Positions 24,430 to 35,238 of a DNA stretch of 64,000 nucleotides are shown here, piece after piece. Source of the stretch: Odontocerum albicorne (lineage: Eukaryota; Arthropoda; Insecta; Trichoptera; Odontoceridae). Location of the stretch: assembly GCA_949825065.1 (NCBI GenBank), contig OX463849.1, forward strand, positions 35,173,199 to 35,237,198. Direction: 5' to 3'. A program made the position numbers and the translations under genes. The notes under the pieces are model-generated. The model ran no database searches and was not told the DNA's origin. It saw only the letters and a list, made by a program, of their open reading frames with translations. Within the stretch, counting starts at the first letter, position 1. Each line of letters opens with the position of its first letter.

Positions 24430-24535
24430 AAAGGTTAAAACTATATTTGGTTAGAAAACCGCAGAAAATTTATCAAGGGGTCACAAAGAGGAAAGTATAA
24501 AATTCCGATCTGTGATTTCTGACTCGTGAAGTTCT
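24430..24535 (-). repeat. family C repeat fragment
   Basis: The minus strand carries TTTCTGCGGTTTTCTAACC and the neighbouring CACAGATCGGAA block. Confidence 0.55.
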
Positions 24536-24733
24536 CGCAACCGTCAAACAAATAGTCTAAGACGTTAAACATTACATCTATATCTGACGATGCCAAGAAG
24601 GTGAAACCCGTAAAGGGTGGAAATTAGGGTACATCCCCCCTTATCCATCCCCTTATCATAAAGATAAACAATTTCAATTCCGATTTATGAATGCGCCGCC
24701 TTATTTATTGCTCGCTCCGAGAGCATTTATTTA

Positions 24734-24836
24734 TTTTGCAACGAATGCCTTACATTATTATCTTCGCAACACTGTTACACAATTTTGCAACGAATGCTTT
24801 ATATTATTATCTTCGCAACACTGTTACACAATTTTA
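24734..24836. repeat. tandem duplication, period 49 bp
   Basis: Two copies of TTTTGCAACGAATGC...ATTATTATCTTCGCAACACT differ at two or three bases. Confidence 0.85.
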
Positions 24837-25294
24837 TTAAGTTTGTTTATTTTATCTCAGATTATTACGACTTACTTCGTTTAAAATTTACGGATATTCA
24901 ATGCTAAAGAAAAACAAAAAAACGGATATTCAAAAGTAAAAAAAAATACTTCAAAATAAAATGTTGAAATTAATGCTACTTAAGGAAAAGCTTCAAAAAT
25001 GTTAAATTAGCACATGCAACTCTAAAAGTAAATTTTATTGAATTGTCTTATTTAGCAAGGTACCCTTCAATATATCTCAATTTGTAATACGAATATATTA
25101 AAGAGCGTGACTGAGAGAAACAGTAATAGCGTGACCTTATGAATAGGGTGAGCAGAGACACACTCCAATACGTAGCGACACAAGAGATACCCACAAATAT
25201 GCCAAGAAGACAGCTGGTGCTCTACCTTCCATGTATGATTCTTGAAACATGACAGATCCAAGATATAAATAAAAAATAAGCTATTAAAAGCAGG

Positions 25295-25430
25295 TATATG
25301 AGGATGGGAGTCTTACAGCAGCCGGTAACTGCTTCAAGAGTCTAACGGTATGGACAGTAAAAGGACAATATGAAGAAAAGAGAAGCGATGGACTAGAAAT
25401 GCCAAAAGGCAATCTCTACTTCAGCATTTC
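25295..25430 (+). repeat. family G repeat
   Basis: GGATGGGAGTCTTACAGCAG, GTAACTGCTTCAAGA, TATGGACAGTAAAAGGAC and CCAAAAGGCAATCTCT correspond in order to 52740-52875. Confidence 0.55.
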
Positions 25431-25884
25431 GAATAAAAATTCGAGATGATTTGCGATCCATAAATATGTGCAGTTGACAAAAGTTGTGAAAATCCGTAAA
25501 TTTTGTTACAAAATTTAATCTACAAATTACCGTTTTTGAAACTTTATCGGAAGTCATTTTTCAAAAAATAATATTCTCCCTTTGACATTTTAATATCTAG
25601 CCATACATTTCTGTTATTCCACCTTCAGTCCTTTGTCCTGAAACACGGGAATTTCATTTGCTACAATTGCCATGAAATAATAACATTGTAGTTTCAGGAA
25701 CATCTTTAGTTTCAACATTTCCGTAAACCGTCAGCATATAGTTAGCATGCACCAAGTCGAAACTTTGTTACTTTAGTTTTATTGACACTAAAAAAATCAT
25801 TTTCTTTTGAATGTGTTCATGTGGTAATCCTCAACTGATCCGCATTGGTGTTGAAGGCATTAAAATGCGTGGCCGAGAGATTTC
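25431..25884. other. no gene recognised
   Basis: AT-rich, with no supported feature. Confidence 0.45.
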
Positions 25885-26065
25885 ACATGTTGCCAAGTCG
25901 GTAAGGCCTGTCTTCCAGCTCAAGACACAGGTCGATTCCCGTAGGCTGCCAGATTTTTGTTAAAAAGATTCCAATGTGGTTGTTTGGAAGATATTACTAT
26001 ATAAAAATAAATCATTCAGGTTGTTCGATAAACAATGAAACTAATATAATGATGTGTAACAAGAT
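25885..26065 (+). mobile_element. tRNA-derived SINE, decayed
   Basis: The head has GTCGGTAAGGCCTGTCTTCC and the B box CAGGTCGATTCCCG. GCCAGATTTTTGTTAAAAAG and a shortened body with TCAGGTTGTTCGATAAACAA follow. Confidence 0.65.
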
Positions 26066-26104
26066 ACGTAAAATTATCAATTTTTTTATCTTGAACACTT
26101 ATCA

Positions 26105-26395
26105 AAATCAAAAAGAGTACTCTAAGATGATTTGAACATGCAGAACGAATTAATTATAAAATTCTAATAAAACAAATGCAGTGCAAACGTGAATGGAAGG
26201 CGTGATAAAGAAAAATATCAAGGAAATGATGGTTTAGTGAAGTGTATGATATTTTGAAAGAAGGAAATTTAAAAAAATCTGCGAAATCGTTGGAGTTGTA
26301 TGAGAGCTGTATGAATGTGAAAGAGGTGAAATATGTTTGTTTGGTAGGAAAATCTGGCGGTTTTTCCTCGTTGCCTACCCCAACAAAGAAATAGT
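26105..26395 (+). mobile_element. RTE-like LINE 3' end
   Basis: ST(L)R(W)FEHAERIN, LIKQMQCKREWKA, VYDILKEGNL, RNRWSCMRAV and the terminal LPTPTKK-like block are traceable over several frames. Confidence 0.7.
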
Positions 26396-26399
26396 TATT

Positions 26400-27040
26400 G
26401 TTTAAAAAAATAAAATGCTTTAATTTATTGAGCAAATTCAACCTCGATTTTTTCAATCTACTGCTATTTTTACATGGTCAATTCTCGCAGTATGCTGTCA
26501 TACGCTGTTTCAGCGTATTTCCGGAAAGAATTCCAGCAGACGCCAAACACAAGATTTAATTTCCTCCCCAGGAGAGGTTTTCTCTATTTTATTTTCTTAA
26601 AAAACTATGAATGGGTTGTAAAACAAGCATTATTTCTATCTTGAAGCTCGATAATCTTTTCTTTGCCCCATTCAACAATATGTATTAAAAACTCAAATGA
26701 ATAAAGGTATCTGCTAAGTGAACTTTTATGCCTCATTCAGCAATACGTTTTAAAAGATGGAATGTTTATGAGAAAATTAAGAAATATATTCTACAAACAT
26801 TTGCATCATTTATCTTGAAATATATTAAAACTTAAAAGAAAAATATATTAAGTGGTTTGCTAAATAAGCGTTTATTGGCCTCATTCAACAGTACTTGTAT
26901 GTATGAAAGGCTTAAATGCAATTGATTAAATCAAAAGATTTGATGATTAAGTTTTTTTTTTTGAGTCATTCAATATGAGGAACATTCTAAATGCAAATTT
27001 ATCACACGAAACTGCGAATAAAATATGTTGACATGTTTTT
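26400..27040. other. no gene recognised
   Basis: AT-rich, with some loosely repeated 'AATATATTAA' and 'CATTCAACAATA' words. No clear unit. Confidence 0.4.
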
Positions 27041-27044
27041 ATAC

Positions 27045-27200
27045 ATACATATGTTACATACCGTCGCGCATTTTCCGTGTTGGAATAGGCATAAAGGACT
27101 TATTATATTTCCTTCCTTTAAAATATAATTCACTTGATTCAACCATACTTTCCTTGATTTCTTCTTCCATGCAATCAACTCACATTTACACTGATATGGT
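27045..27200 (-). mobile_element. RTE-like LINE fragment
   Basis: The minus strand includes the terminal CAC(G)GAAAATGCGCGACGG block, then the equivalents of QVN(Y)ILKEG and RRNQGKYGWIK. About 150 bases remain. Confidence 0.6.
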
Positions 27201-27227
27201 ATTGTATTACATTTTCGCTATATAAAG

Positions 27228-27300
27228 TATAACCGTGCCGGCTTATTGCCATGTAAGAATCACTTACAATCAACCAGAAAGATTTTAAAGAGACTTTAAA
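27228..27300 (-). mobile_element. SINE body fragment
   Basis: GCCGGCTTATTGCCATGTAA and CAATCAACCAGAAAG are the reverse of the SINE body. Confidence 0.55.
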
Positions 27301-27499
27301 GAGATTTTTTACTATACTTTCCTCATTTATCTGTTTTATTATGTATTTATATAATAATTGCTATACGAACTCATCAAATAGGTGTATTATTATGTTACAA
27401 TGCATTTCCCTGAACCCCATTAAGTAAAATGCGCTATCCAAGTATGATACCATGAAATAGACTAACTAATATTTTGAAAAAAAAACAAACCATCTTCAA

Positions 27500-27757
27500 G
27501 CGGGCTCTAATTCAGGATACGAACCCATTATTACTGACAGATTAAAAATAGAACAAAACAAATTTAAATATAGTGTAAGGATAGGAAGGAAGTGGCTGCG
27601 ACCATTCGAATAGGAACGTTCTGCATATGTTTAGAAAAATATATTTGGTAAGAAATCGCAGAAAACTTACCATGGGAAGAGGAACTACAAAGGAACCTTT
27701 CTAAATCTTCTGATGTGTGATAGCAACACATTTGGCTTTAGATGGAGTGATCATATA
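27500..27757 (-). repeat. family C repeat, left part, split by mariner
   Basis: Same order as 50110-50410: ATACGAACCCATTATTACTG, TAGGAAGGAAGTGGCTG, TTGGTAAGAAATCGCAGAAA, CTTACCATGGGAAGA and TCTTCTGATGTGTGATAGC. The repeat resumes at 29019 with TAGTCGTATGTGTAGTGTTC, which matches 50380-50402. The mariner therefore sits inside it at a TA. Confidence 0.8.
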
Positions 27758-29018
27758 CCAGGTCTGTAAATATGAAACCGGAATTTGCGCATAGATGGCT
27801 CTAGTTGTCAATGTAGTGACGGCCAAACCGCGTCATTGGCGCCTTTTTCTTGTGTTTACATTTGTCAAAGACTTTTGACTCACAACAATAAAAGTTTAAT
27901 ACAACTACATATATTTTAATAGCGTTGAATATGTCGGTTTTTGTGCCTGAAAACTACGATTTGCGAACAGCATTGATTTTCTGTTATTATTTGAAGAAAA
28001 CTGCTGCAAAACCGCATCGAATGCTTGTCGAAGCTTACGGTGAGCATGCTCTTGGTAAATCACAGTGCTTTGAGTGGTTTAAAAAATTCAAAAGTGGTGA
28101 TTTTGACGTGAGAAACGAAGAACGTGGAAGACCACCGAGAAAGTTTGAAGACGCCGAATCGCAAGCATTGTTGGATGAGGATGACGCTCAAACGCAACAA
28201 CAACTCGCGGATCAATTAAATGTGACACGAGAAACCGTCTCCGTACGTTTGAAAGCCTTGGGAAAGATCCAGAAGGTGGGTAAATGGGTTCCACATGAAC
28301 TGAATGAAAGACAGCAGGAAAAGCGAAAAACCACCTGCGAAATGCTGCTCGCCAGGTACAAAAGAAAATAATTGCTCCATCGAATTGTGACTGGCGATGA
28401 AAAATGGATATACTCGTATTTCGAGTATCCTAAGCGTAAAAGATCATGGGTAACTCCAAGCAAACCAGCGACATCGACAACAAGGCCAAATCGCTATGGA
28501 CGGAAGACAATGCTCTGTAATTGTTGGGATCAGAAGGGTGTTATCTATTGTGAGCTGCTAAAATCTGGCAAAACCGTTAATGCTGAACCCTACCGACAAC
28601 AAATGATGGATTTGAACCAAGCATTGCGTGAAAAACGACCAGAATATCAAAAGAGGCAACACAAAGTGATTTTGCTTCATGATAATGCACCATCGCACAC
28701 AGCAAAACCGGTCAAGGAAACGATTGAGGCGTTTATTTGGCACTACTTATTATAGCACTACTTATTTGCATCGATGGGACACGCACTTGCTGAGCAGCGC
28801 TTCACTTCTTACGAAAATGTACGAAAATGGCTCGATGACTGGTTTGCCTCAAAAGAGCAACAGTTTCTTTGGTGTGGCATCCACAAATTGCCAGAGAGAT
28901 GGGGAAAATGTGTAGCTAGCGATGGGCAATACTTTGAATAAAATATTTTTTACCATTTTCATACAATAAATGTGTATTCTCTATAAAAAAAATCCGGTAT
29001 TATATTTACAGACCTATG
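27758..29018 (+). mobile_element. mariner element, rosa-like, nested
   Basis: The terminal repeats share AGGTCTGTAAATAT-A-ACCGGA. TA is present at 27756-27757 and 29019-29020. The total of 1,261 bp is close to the 1.3 kb of complete mariners. The flanks are the two halves of one family C repeat, which fixes the insertion point. The transposase is in one orientation and broken (next entry). Confidence 0.95.
27931..28941 (+). pseudogene. mariner transposase with two stops and a lost third Asp
   Basis: One continuous frame of 336 codons from ATG (MSVFVPENY) to TAA, against about 345 in Mos1. Seen in order: helix-turn-helix region with CFEWFKKFKSG, a second HTH near LADQLNVTRETVSVRL, WVPHEL at residue 119, VTGDEKW (Asp 156, the same number as the catalytic D156 of Mos1) and LLHDNAPSHTA (Asp 251; Mos1 has 249). 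In-frame stops are at 28369-28371 and 28753-28755. Between EAF and ASMGHALAEQRF about 11 codons are gone, removing the SPDLAPSD motif with the third catalytic Asp; CACTACTTAT flanks the junction on both sides. The two-residue excess before Asp 251 is the TACTCGTA insertion at 28411. Rosa-subfamily similarity is from memory of the family. The element is inactive. Confidence 0.95.
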
Positions 29019-29045
29019 TAGTCGTATGTGTAGTGTTCATTTAAT
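29019..29045 (-). repeat. family C repeat, right part
   Basis: Continuation of the copy interrupted by the mariner; TAGTGTTCAT matches CAGTGTTCAT at 50392. Confidence 0.7.
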
Positions 29046-29639
29046 ATATTATGATAAATTGTTTATATTATTTATTTATTTTATAATATATTTAACTTCC
29101 AGTTCCAGATACTTCACAATCTCTAACTGAATAAATAAGACATCAAGTTTGTAGTTAACTGTATTGTTTTCATTCAATATGTTTTTCCTTCCAACTACAA
29201 AAGTAATAACTTGTCAAATAATACTATTTACGGTTCAATAATATTAAAATTATAAATATATTGGAACAATAAGTATGCAATCTTATCTTTTGCGTTTACA
29301 TTCAAGTATATAATTATAGCTAACCGGAGAAAATTGGATACTTTTCTTATAATTTACGGATATTGGTTACCGTTTATTTAGTTATTTTATTATATTATTA
29401 AGAATTGTCCAACAAAAAGGAAATCAGAACCAAATTAAATGAGATTCCGCAGTAACAAATTTAATTTGCAACAATTATTTGAATATATATTACTTTCGCA
29501 ATTGAATAATTAAATTATTGACAAAGTTTACTGGAAAAGTATAATATTTAGTTTTACAATTCGAAGGCATATCCATAGTCAAAAATATATCAATGGTTTA
29601 ATTTCAAATATTATTTATGTGATTCTAACAAAAACTCTT
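29046..29639. other. no gene recognised
   Basis: Very AT-rich, with no feature supported. Confidence 0.5.
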
Positions 29640-30620
29640 GTTTAATTTTATTTTTTTTTATTTATTTATTATTACACATGACCAGAAATATACATAATTT
29701 GCGAAAAAACAACAGGTAATTTAATTTAGACATACATTATTTTAATGGATCTGGGTTTGTCGCCTTTCATTTGTCGTATCCCCAGTAAACTAGGCTTTTG
29801 CCTGTATCTCACTGAGGATATTTAGTATGAAAAAATAAATCGATACTTCTTTCCGATTTTTGATTACACAAAAACAAACCCCCGTTGCACGTTCTCATCA
29901 ACCTGACAAACAGTGACACTCAATTACAACTGGAAACATCATGCGGATCAAACTCTTCACACATCATCACTCCAGAAAGACCAAACTTGTTCATTCCATA
30001 ATACACCGGACACAATCACAAGAATAAAAATATACAGAAACACAAATACAAAACAACAAAAATCAAAACAACAAGAAGAAACCCACACTCAAGAGCTCAT
30101 ACAAATCTTTTCCACACGTCACTTCCACATGTCATTCATCCTGAAAGCCCAAGTATTCAAAATCCTGCCGCGATAACAACCACGCTCCGATCGACTGTCT
30201 AAATGGTTTTCCTTCCTTTATCTTTATTGAATTCGGCACGCCATTGTACGTCATGGGAGCCAAATAAGCATATTGCCTTTGGGCAAAAGAGGTTTTAGCT
30301 CTAGGGATGGTGAACATTTCATTAGTTGCCATGCGTGTCATGTGTCTCTGCTGAGTCTGCATCTTCCCTTCCTCTCGATGGTAGTGCCAGAGAATGGATT
30401 TGAGATGCAAATTGGCTATGTTCAGGACTCGATACTCTTTGAAAAGCTCCGTCGTGGGATACCGGGCAGGAAGTTTATTAATTATTTTCACAATCAATTT
30501 TTGGGAAACCAGCAATATGTGTTTTTGGGTTAAGGTGCATCCCCCCCAAACTGATATACCGTAAGAAAGTGCTGACTTAATCAATCCTGTCTTTTGCGAG
30601 TGCATAGCTCATAGATCATT
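29640..30620 (-). mobile_element. CR1/Jockey-like LINE 3' end
   Basis: A minus-strand reading frame (30132-30605) is followed by about 490 bases of 3' UTR, ending in an AATAAATAAATAA-type tail near 29650. The UTR block ACAAATGAAAGGCGACAAAC plus CCCAGATCCATTAAAAT recurs at 38790-38890 and 61975-62140. The element is 5'-truncated within the C-terminal region of ORF2. Confidence 0.85.
30132..30605 (-). pseudogene. LINE ORF2 C-terminus (CR1/Jockey-like)
   Basis: In a complete element this protein is an endonuclease and reverse transcriptase that copies its own RNA at a nicked target. Only the region downstream of the RT domain is left, 157 codons without internal stops: GLIKSALSYGISVWGG near the start, then QKLIVKIINKLPARYPTTEL, LFKEYRVLNIANLHLKSIL and SFAQRQYAYLAPMTYNGVP. 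The YG(I/L)xVWGG motif and the 'QK..IKII...RYPT..LF' block are characteristic of this group. The first Met is just the first one after truncation; there is no reason to think it is used. It is relatively young because the frame is still open. Confidence 0.85.
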
Positions 30621-30654
30621 AAATTCAATAGTCCGTATATATAAAGTCCTGAGG

Positions 30655-30805
30655 AATTATCCATCTACAATTGCCAATTTATTTTTAATTGGTATGAAGC
30701 ATGTCTTCCAATCCTGGGTAGCAGATTCGATTTCTGTTGGAACCAATTTTATTTAAAAAAGAATTATAGTCTAGTTCTCAGTTACGTCACCTTTCACATA
30801 TTTTT
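30655..30805 (+). mobile_element. tRNA-derived SINE, partial
   Basis: The B box CAGATTCGATTTCTG and TTGGAACCAATTTTATTTAA lead into AATTATAGTCTAGTTCTCAG. The body is cut near 30805. Confidence 0.6.
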
Positions 30806-30819
30806 AACACTTATGCATA

Positions 30820-31480
30820 CATATTATCACTCTGTCTCCCTATCGGGGTAGGCAGAAAGTAGAGAGCGATATACTATCATATCGCGATACACATCTTTCG
30901 CCTCTTCCTCAGCCTTTATATACCTTCCATACAGCTCACACGATTCCTCCGACTTTTTACATTCCCTTCTTTCAAAATACCGTACACTTGATTCAAACAT
31001 ACTTTTCTTGGTCTTCTTCTACCACGCCTTCTACTCACATTTGCACTTTATATTTGATTTGATAGTCTTTTCTCATTCATTCTCACGTGCCCAAACCATC
31101 TCAGTGTGGTCTTTTTCATCTTCATCTCAACACACCAGCCTTGAGTTCACATTCATCCCTAGTCATTTTATTCCTTATTCTGTCATACATAATCACCTCA
31201 CATTTTCTTCCAAGTGCACGTATTTGTACAGCATATATTTATTTATTTCAGTCTTGATCCATTTCCACGTTTCACTCCCATACATCAAAGTTGAAAATAA
31301 AATAATGGTGTAGTCTATCATCTTGGTAGGTTTTAATACTGTCCCGTTCGAATGTGTATGTTTTGTGCTACATTGACTTTGTTCCCTATCGCTATACACC
31401 ATTCAATATCCCTCATAACTTTTCCATCATCTAATAAAATACTACCTAAATAACAGAATTCTTCAATCCGCTCTAATATT
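30820..31480 (-). mobile_element. RTE-like LINE 3' end, long copy
   Basis: The minus strand begins at the terminal TCCCTATCGGGGTAGGCAG block. It passes through equivalents of RKRRGRRRPRKVCLN, DLRW(F)GHVRE, the MKLL(G)RRMRLKVQ region, LMYGSETWKWIKTEINKY (in 31193-31402), KPTKMIDYTI and SVFY(L)DDGKVMRDIEWC. Stops and shifts are frequent. The plus-strand 101-codon frame at 31008-31313 is its shadow. Confidence 0.85.
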
Positions 31481-31484
31481 TCAC

Positions 31485-32460
31485 TACTCACGACCTCTTT
31501 AAAAGCCGCACAAGTAGATCTTGAAAAAGTAGGGCGAATAAATTAACCCATTTCTGGAAAAAAATTGTTTAAACTTGTAAAATATTAAAGTGGACTTGAA
31601 AGAATTACACCAAAATAGAAAGGGGTCGAAATCTATTATTTCTGCCCAATTAGAATATAGTGTGATGACGTTGATGAAAAATATGCTTTGTTTTATGACA
31701 CTAATTATTAGACCGTAAGTGAAAATAAAAACAGATAAAACAACTTTTCACTTAAGCATTTACTATAAATGCGCTGATCAAACAATGTTTTCTCTTAAGA
31801 AAAAGTGTAGGTTAACAAATCAATTAAATACATCATTTTATTTTACAACAGTTAAGGTCTTTGTTTATTTAATATCCTATTTTAATAAAAAATTATAAAA
31901 TGGCGGATATTACAAAAATCATCATAACAAAGCCTTCTTTCTAGACTAATGCCGACACAGTCAAACCAATAAAATGACACACTTTGTCGCTATATTGTAT
32001 CTCGGTAATAACTTCTCCGCCTGCTTTTATTATCGCTTTTATGTACATTTCGGGTGTAATATTACTTTTGTAATGTTTTACTGCCATCGCGACGTTTGCC
32101 GTGGGCTGACTGTTTTATATACCAAAACGTGAAAAAAATATCTATTACTGCAAACACTCCTTGAAAATATACTAAATCCTCTATTTTGATGCTCTCGATT
32201 GTAACTTTATGCGTTCTTATGACAAAAGGTGTTCGAGCGATCGTCAGCATATTTTAATATGTTTGCTATTTGTGTTTCAACACCGGTTGAAAAATACCTA
32301 AGATATAATACTTTAAAAAAAGTATTTTTAACTGATACATATTACCCGTACTTAGACGCGGTATTGAAACTACAACTTTGTATAAATGGCATATGTAAAA
32401 GTTAAGAATAATACAACGAGTAATGAAAAAGAAAATCGTAGTACGAATTATATATAATAC
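31485..32460. other. no gene recognised
   Basis: AT-rich, with short frames only. Confidence 0.45.
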
Positions 32461-32461
32461 G

Positions 32462-32590
32462 ACCTCGCGGATCTATTGTCATGCGAAATTTCTCTCACAA
32501 CCAACCATAAAGTTAGTCAAGAGGTCCTAAAAGAGAATCAGACTTGAAGCCTTTTAGAAAAAGACTTTGGTATCAGTGGATATTGGCTAT
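32462..32590 (-). mobile_element. SINE body, inverted
   Basis: GATCTATTGTCATGCG, CACAACCAACCATAAAG and AATCAGACTTGAAGCC are the reverse of the body blocks of the common SINE. Confidence 0.55.
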
Positions 32591-32639
32591 TCAGCCCCTG
32601 CATTGCACTTACCATCGAGTTCTCCAACGACTGAACAAC

Positions 32640-33290
32640 TAATTATTAAGGTCTCCAACGGAAGATTCCGTAACTTATCCTCGAGGTGTACAATGAAAGA
32701 TTAAACAGCTTACCCTTGAGGTATCTAACAGAAGATTCTACAACTTATCCTCGTGGTCTCCAATGGAACAGACACGATCAAATTAAACTTATTAAAAAAA
32801 TTCCTTGAAGTATCCGACAGAAGATTCTACAACTTATGCTCGAGGTTCCCAACAGAAGACTCTACAACATACTCTCGAGGTGTCCAACAACAGATTCTAC
32901 ATCTTATCTTCGAGTGTCCAACAAAACATTCTACAACCTATCCTCGTGATCTCCAATGGAAGACACAATCAAATTAAACAAATTAAAAAAATTCCTTGAT
33001 ATATCCAACTGAAGATTCTTAAAGTTATCCTTGAGGTGTCCAACGGAACATTCTACACCTTACCCTTCAACTGTCCAACGGAACATTCTACACCTTACCC
33101 TTCAACTGTCCAACGGAACATTCTACACCTTACCCTTCAACTGTCCAACGTAACAGCCTACACCTTACCCTTCAACTGTCCAACAGGACATTCTATGTAC
33201 AACTTATCATCGAGGTTTCTAACAAAATACTCTATAACATTTTCTTGAGGTGTGCAACGTTCCACAGCTTATCTTCGAGGTATCGAATGA
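32640..33290. repeat. minisatellite field, about 36 bp with higher-order repeat
   Basis: About 15 to 18 diverged copies of a unit like TGTCCAACGGAACATTCTAC plus ACCTTACCCTTCAAC. The block containing CAAATTAAAC and AAAAAATTCCTTGA appears twice about 190 bases apart, which indicates a higher-order unit. The copies at 33040-33200 are the most homogeneous. Confidence 0.9.
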
Positions 33291-33294
33291 AATA

Positions 33295-33919
33295 TAATAT
33301 TAACTTTAAAAAGACATAGTGTGACCTTGTGTTCCTCACTAAATGGGATAATAACACTTTGTTAGGAGTAATAAACACTGTAAAATACTTGAATAATTGT
33401 AACTAGTGATTTAATGGTACATTTTCCTCTCCGAATGCACACGTTAAGCTATTAAAACCGGAAATAAACGTTCATTGTTGAGTGTAAAAAGTGATTAATA
33501 TATTTAATGCGTTGTCCCGGGTTCGAGACTTGATTTATTGCTGGATTTAATGTATTTATGATACGACGACATTGTAACATTAGGTAAAGGGGCATAACTT
33601 TTGCATCTTGGGACTCTTTAAGATTTTATTAACAGTAAAGTAAACATACACCATTTGTCACATTCACAATTTTATAGGTATGATCATAAGAAAAGAAAAT
33701 GTTTGCAATTTACAAAATTTTATGTAAACAATAAATTAACTTAATACTTTGTATAGTAACCGTTTATGGATTGCCTGCTGGACAGGACCCAAAAATTATT
33801 TGTAATTTTTCATACAATTTATATATTTTTGGAGACCTAAAAATAATGTTATTCAATTTTCTATGCGATAAGCCAATGAAATCAGAGCTGTCAAATTAAA
33901 AAAATGTTGGGAATACAAC
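33295..33919. other. no gene recognised
   Basis: AT-rich. A GTCCCGGGTTCGAGAC B-box-like word at about 33514 stands alone. Confidence 0.4.
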
Positions 33920-34012
33920 ACCATGTCTTCTTCCTAGTTTGTATGATGTCTGTCTTCCCACTAGGGAGTTACGGGTTCGATTCCTATTGGTACTATACTA
34001 TTTTAATAGGTT
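33920..34012 (+). mobile_element. SINE head
   Basis: GATGTCTGTCTTCCCACTAG and the B box CGGGTTCGATTCCTATTGG, with a truncated body. Confidence 0.6.
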
Positions 34013-34014
34013 TT

Positions 34015-34078
34015 AATAATAGTAGTAAAGGACAGTTTATATAACACCGTTTAGAGAGCAAACTCCCTTCAAGGGCGC
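34015..34078 (-). repeat. family C 3' end, inverted
   Basis: ATATAACACCGTTTAGAGAG and AAACTCCCTTCAAGGGCGC are the reverse of the family C ending. Confidence 0.6.
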
Positions 34079-34222
34079 TTTATGCTGATGACATTGTAGT
34101 GTTAACGGAGAATGAAGATAAATTACAACGTTTGTATAGGTAAATTGTATGACAGTATAAGTAAATTGTTAAGAGAACGATCTGAGAATGAATCTGAGAA
34201 AGTATGAAAGGAAAAGAAAATA

Positions 34223-34302
34223 CGATATACAGGTGAACAATGCGATATACAGGTGAACAATACGATATACAGGTGAACAATGCGATATACAGGTGAACAA
34301 TG
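34223..34302. repeat. 20-bp tandem repeat, four copies, in LINE
   Basis: Unit CGATATACAGGTGAACAATG. Other LINE copies have this segment once, so the array expanded after insertion; 20 is not a multiple of three. Confidence 0.92.
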
Positions 34303-34638
34303 GAAGATTGAAAAAAGTTGAGGAATTCTGCTACATGGGTAGTTTTTTTCTCAGATAGTGAAAGGGTTACGAGAGATATCGAACGGCGTGTAGCAATGTA
34401 AAACCATGTCTAGTGCGCACTAAAACATATATACTCAAACCGGACAGTACCAAAATCAGCTAAGATGATAGTCCACAATTATATTTTAATACCAGCTTTA
34501 ATGTATGGGCGTGAAACGTGGACATGGAAAAGTATTGAAAGCAGCCAAATAAATGCTGAAGAAATGGGTGCACTAAAAATACTATATCAGGGGACAATAA
34601 ATAACAGAATACGGGATGAAGTGATCAAATATAATAGA

Positions 34639-35216
34639 AAAAGTAATGCTGATGTGACGAGTAAGATGAAGGACACTCAGAGATAGTAGGCATGTAGAAC
34701 AAATCAATCATGAAAGTAATGCTGATATGACGAGTAAGATGGACACTCAGAGATAGTAGACATGTAGAACAAATCAATCTTGAAAGTAATGCTGATGTGA
34801 CGAGTAAGATGGACACTCAGAGATAGTAGACATGTAGAACAAATCAATCATGAAAGTAATGCTGATATTACGAGTAAGATGAAGGACACTCAGAGATAGT
34901 AGGCATGTAGAACAAATCAATCATGAAAGTAATGCTGATATGACGAGTAAGATGAAGGACACTCAGAGATAGTAGACATGTAGAACAAATCAATCATGAA
35001 AGTAATGCTGATATGACGAGTAAGATGAAGGACACTCAGAGATAGTAGACATGTAGAACAAATCAATCATGAAAGTAATACTGATGTGACGAGTAAGATG
35101 AAGGACACTCAGAGATAGTAGACATGTAGAACAAATCAATCATGAAAGTAATACTGATGTGACGAGTAAGATGAAGGACACTCAGAGATAGTAGACATGT
35201 AGAACAAATCAATCAT
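34639..35216. repeat. 73-bp (70-bp variant) minisatellite, eight copies, in LINE
   Basis: The unit corresponds to the LINE segment encoding DVLSKMK-STLR...HVEQINHE, with landmarks GACGAGTAAGATGAAGGACA and CATGTAGAACAAATCAATC. The period is 73, but units 2 and 3 lack three bases. The array arose by duplication of a stretch of dead coding DNA. Confidence 0.95.
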
Positions 35217-35238
35217 GAAAGACTAACAAAACAATATA

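Larger units (their letters stand above)
34078..35238 (+). mobile_element. RTE-like LINE with RT YADD box, expanded internally
   Basis: It starts with TATGCTGATGAC (YADDIVVLTENEDKLQRL), the catalytic motif of reverse transcriptase. It continues through the C-terminal region: RKYERKRKYDIQVNN, LKKVEEFCYMGSFFSD, HIYSNRTVPKSAKMIVHN (near 34430-34470), then LIPALMYGRETWTWKSIESSQ and INAEEMGALKILYQGTINN (34490-34610). Two tandem expansions have arisen inside it (34223-34302 and 34639-35216, separate entries). It is then interrupted by another transposon at 35239 and resumes at 35773. Confidence 0.88.

Noticed and set aside
28088..28463. Minus-strand frames of 68 and 83 codons
   Set aside because: Antisense of the mariner transposase at 27931-28941.
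34719..34740. GACGAGTAAG as another copy of the inserted 8-mer
   Set aside because: Only seven of eight bases match and other LINE copies have TTGAGTAAG of the same length, so it is a substitution, not an insertion.
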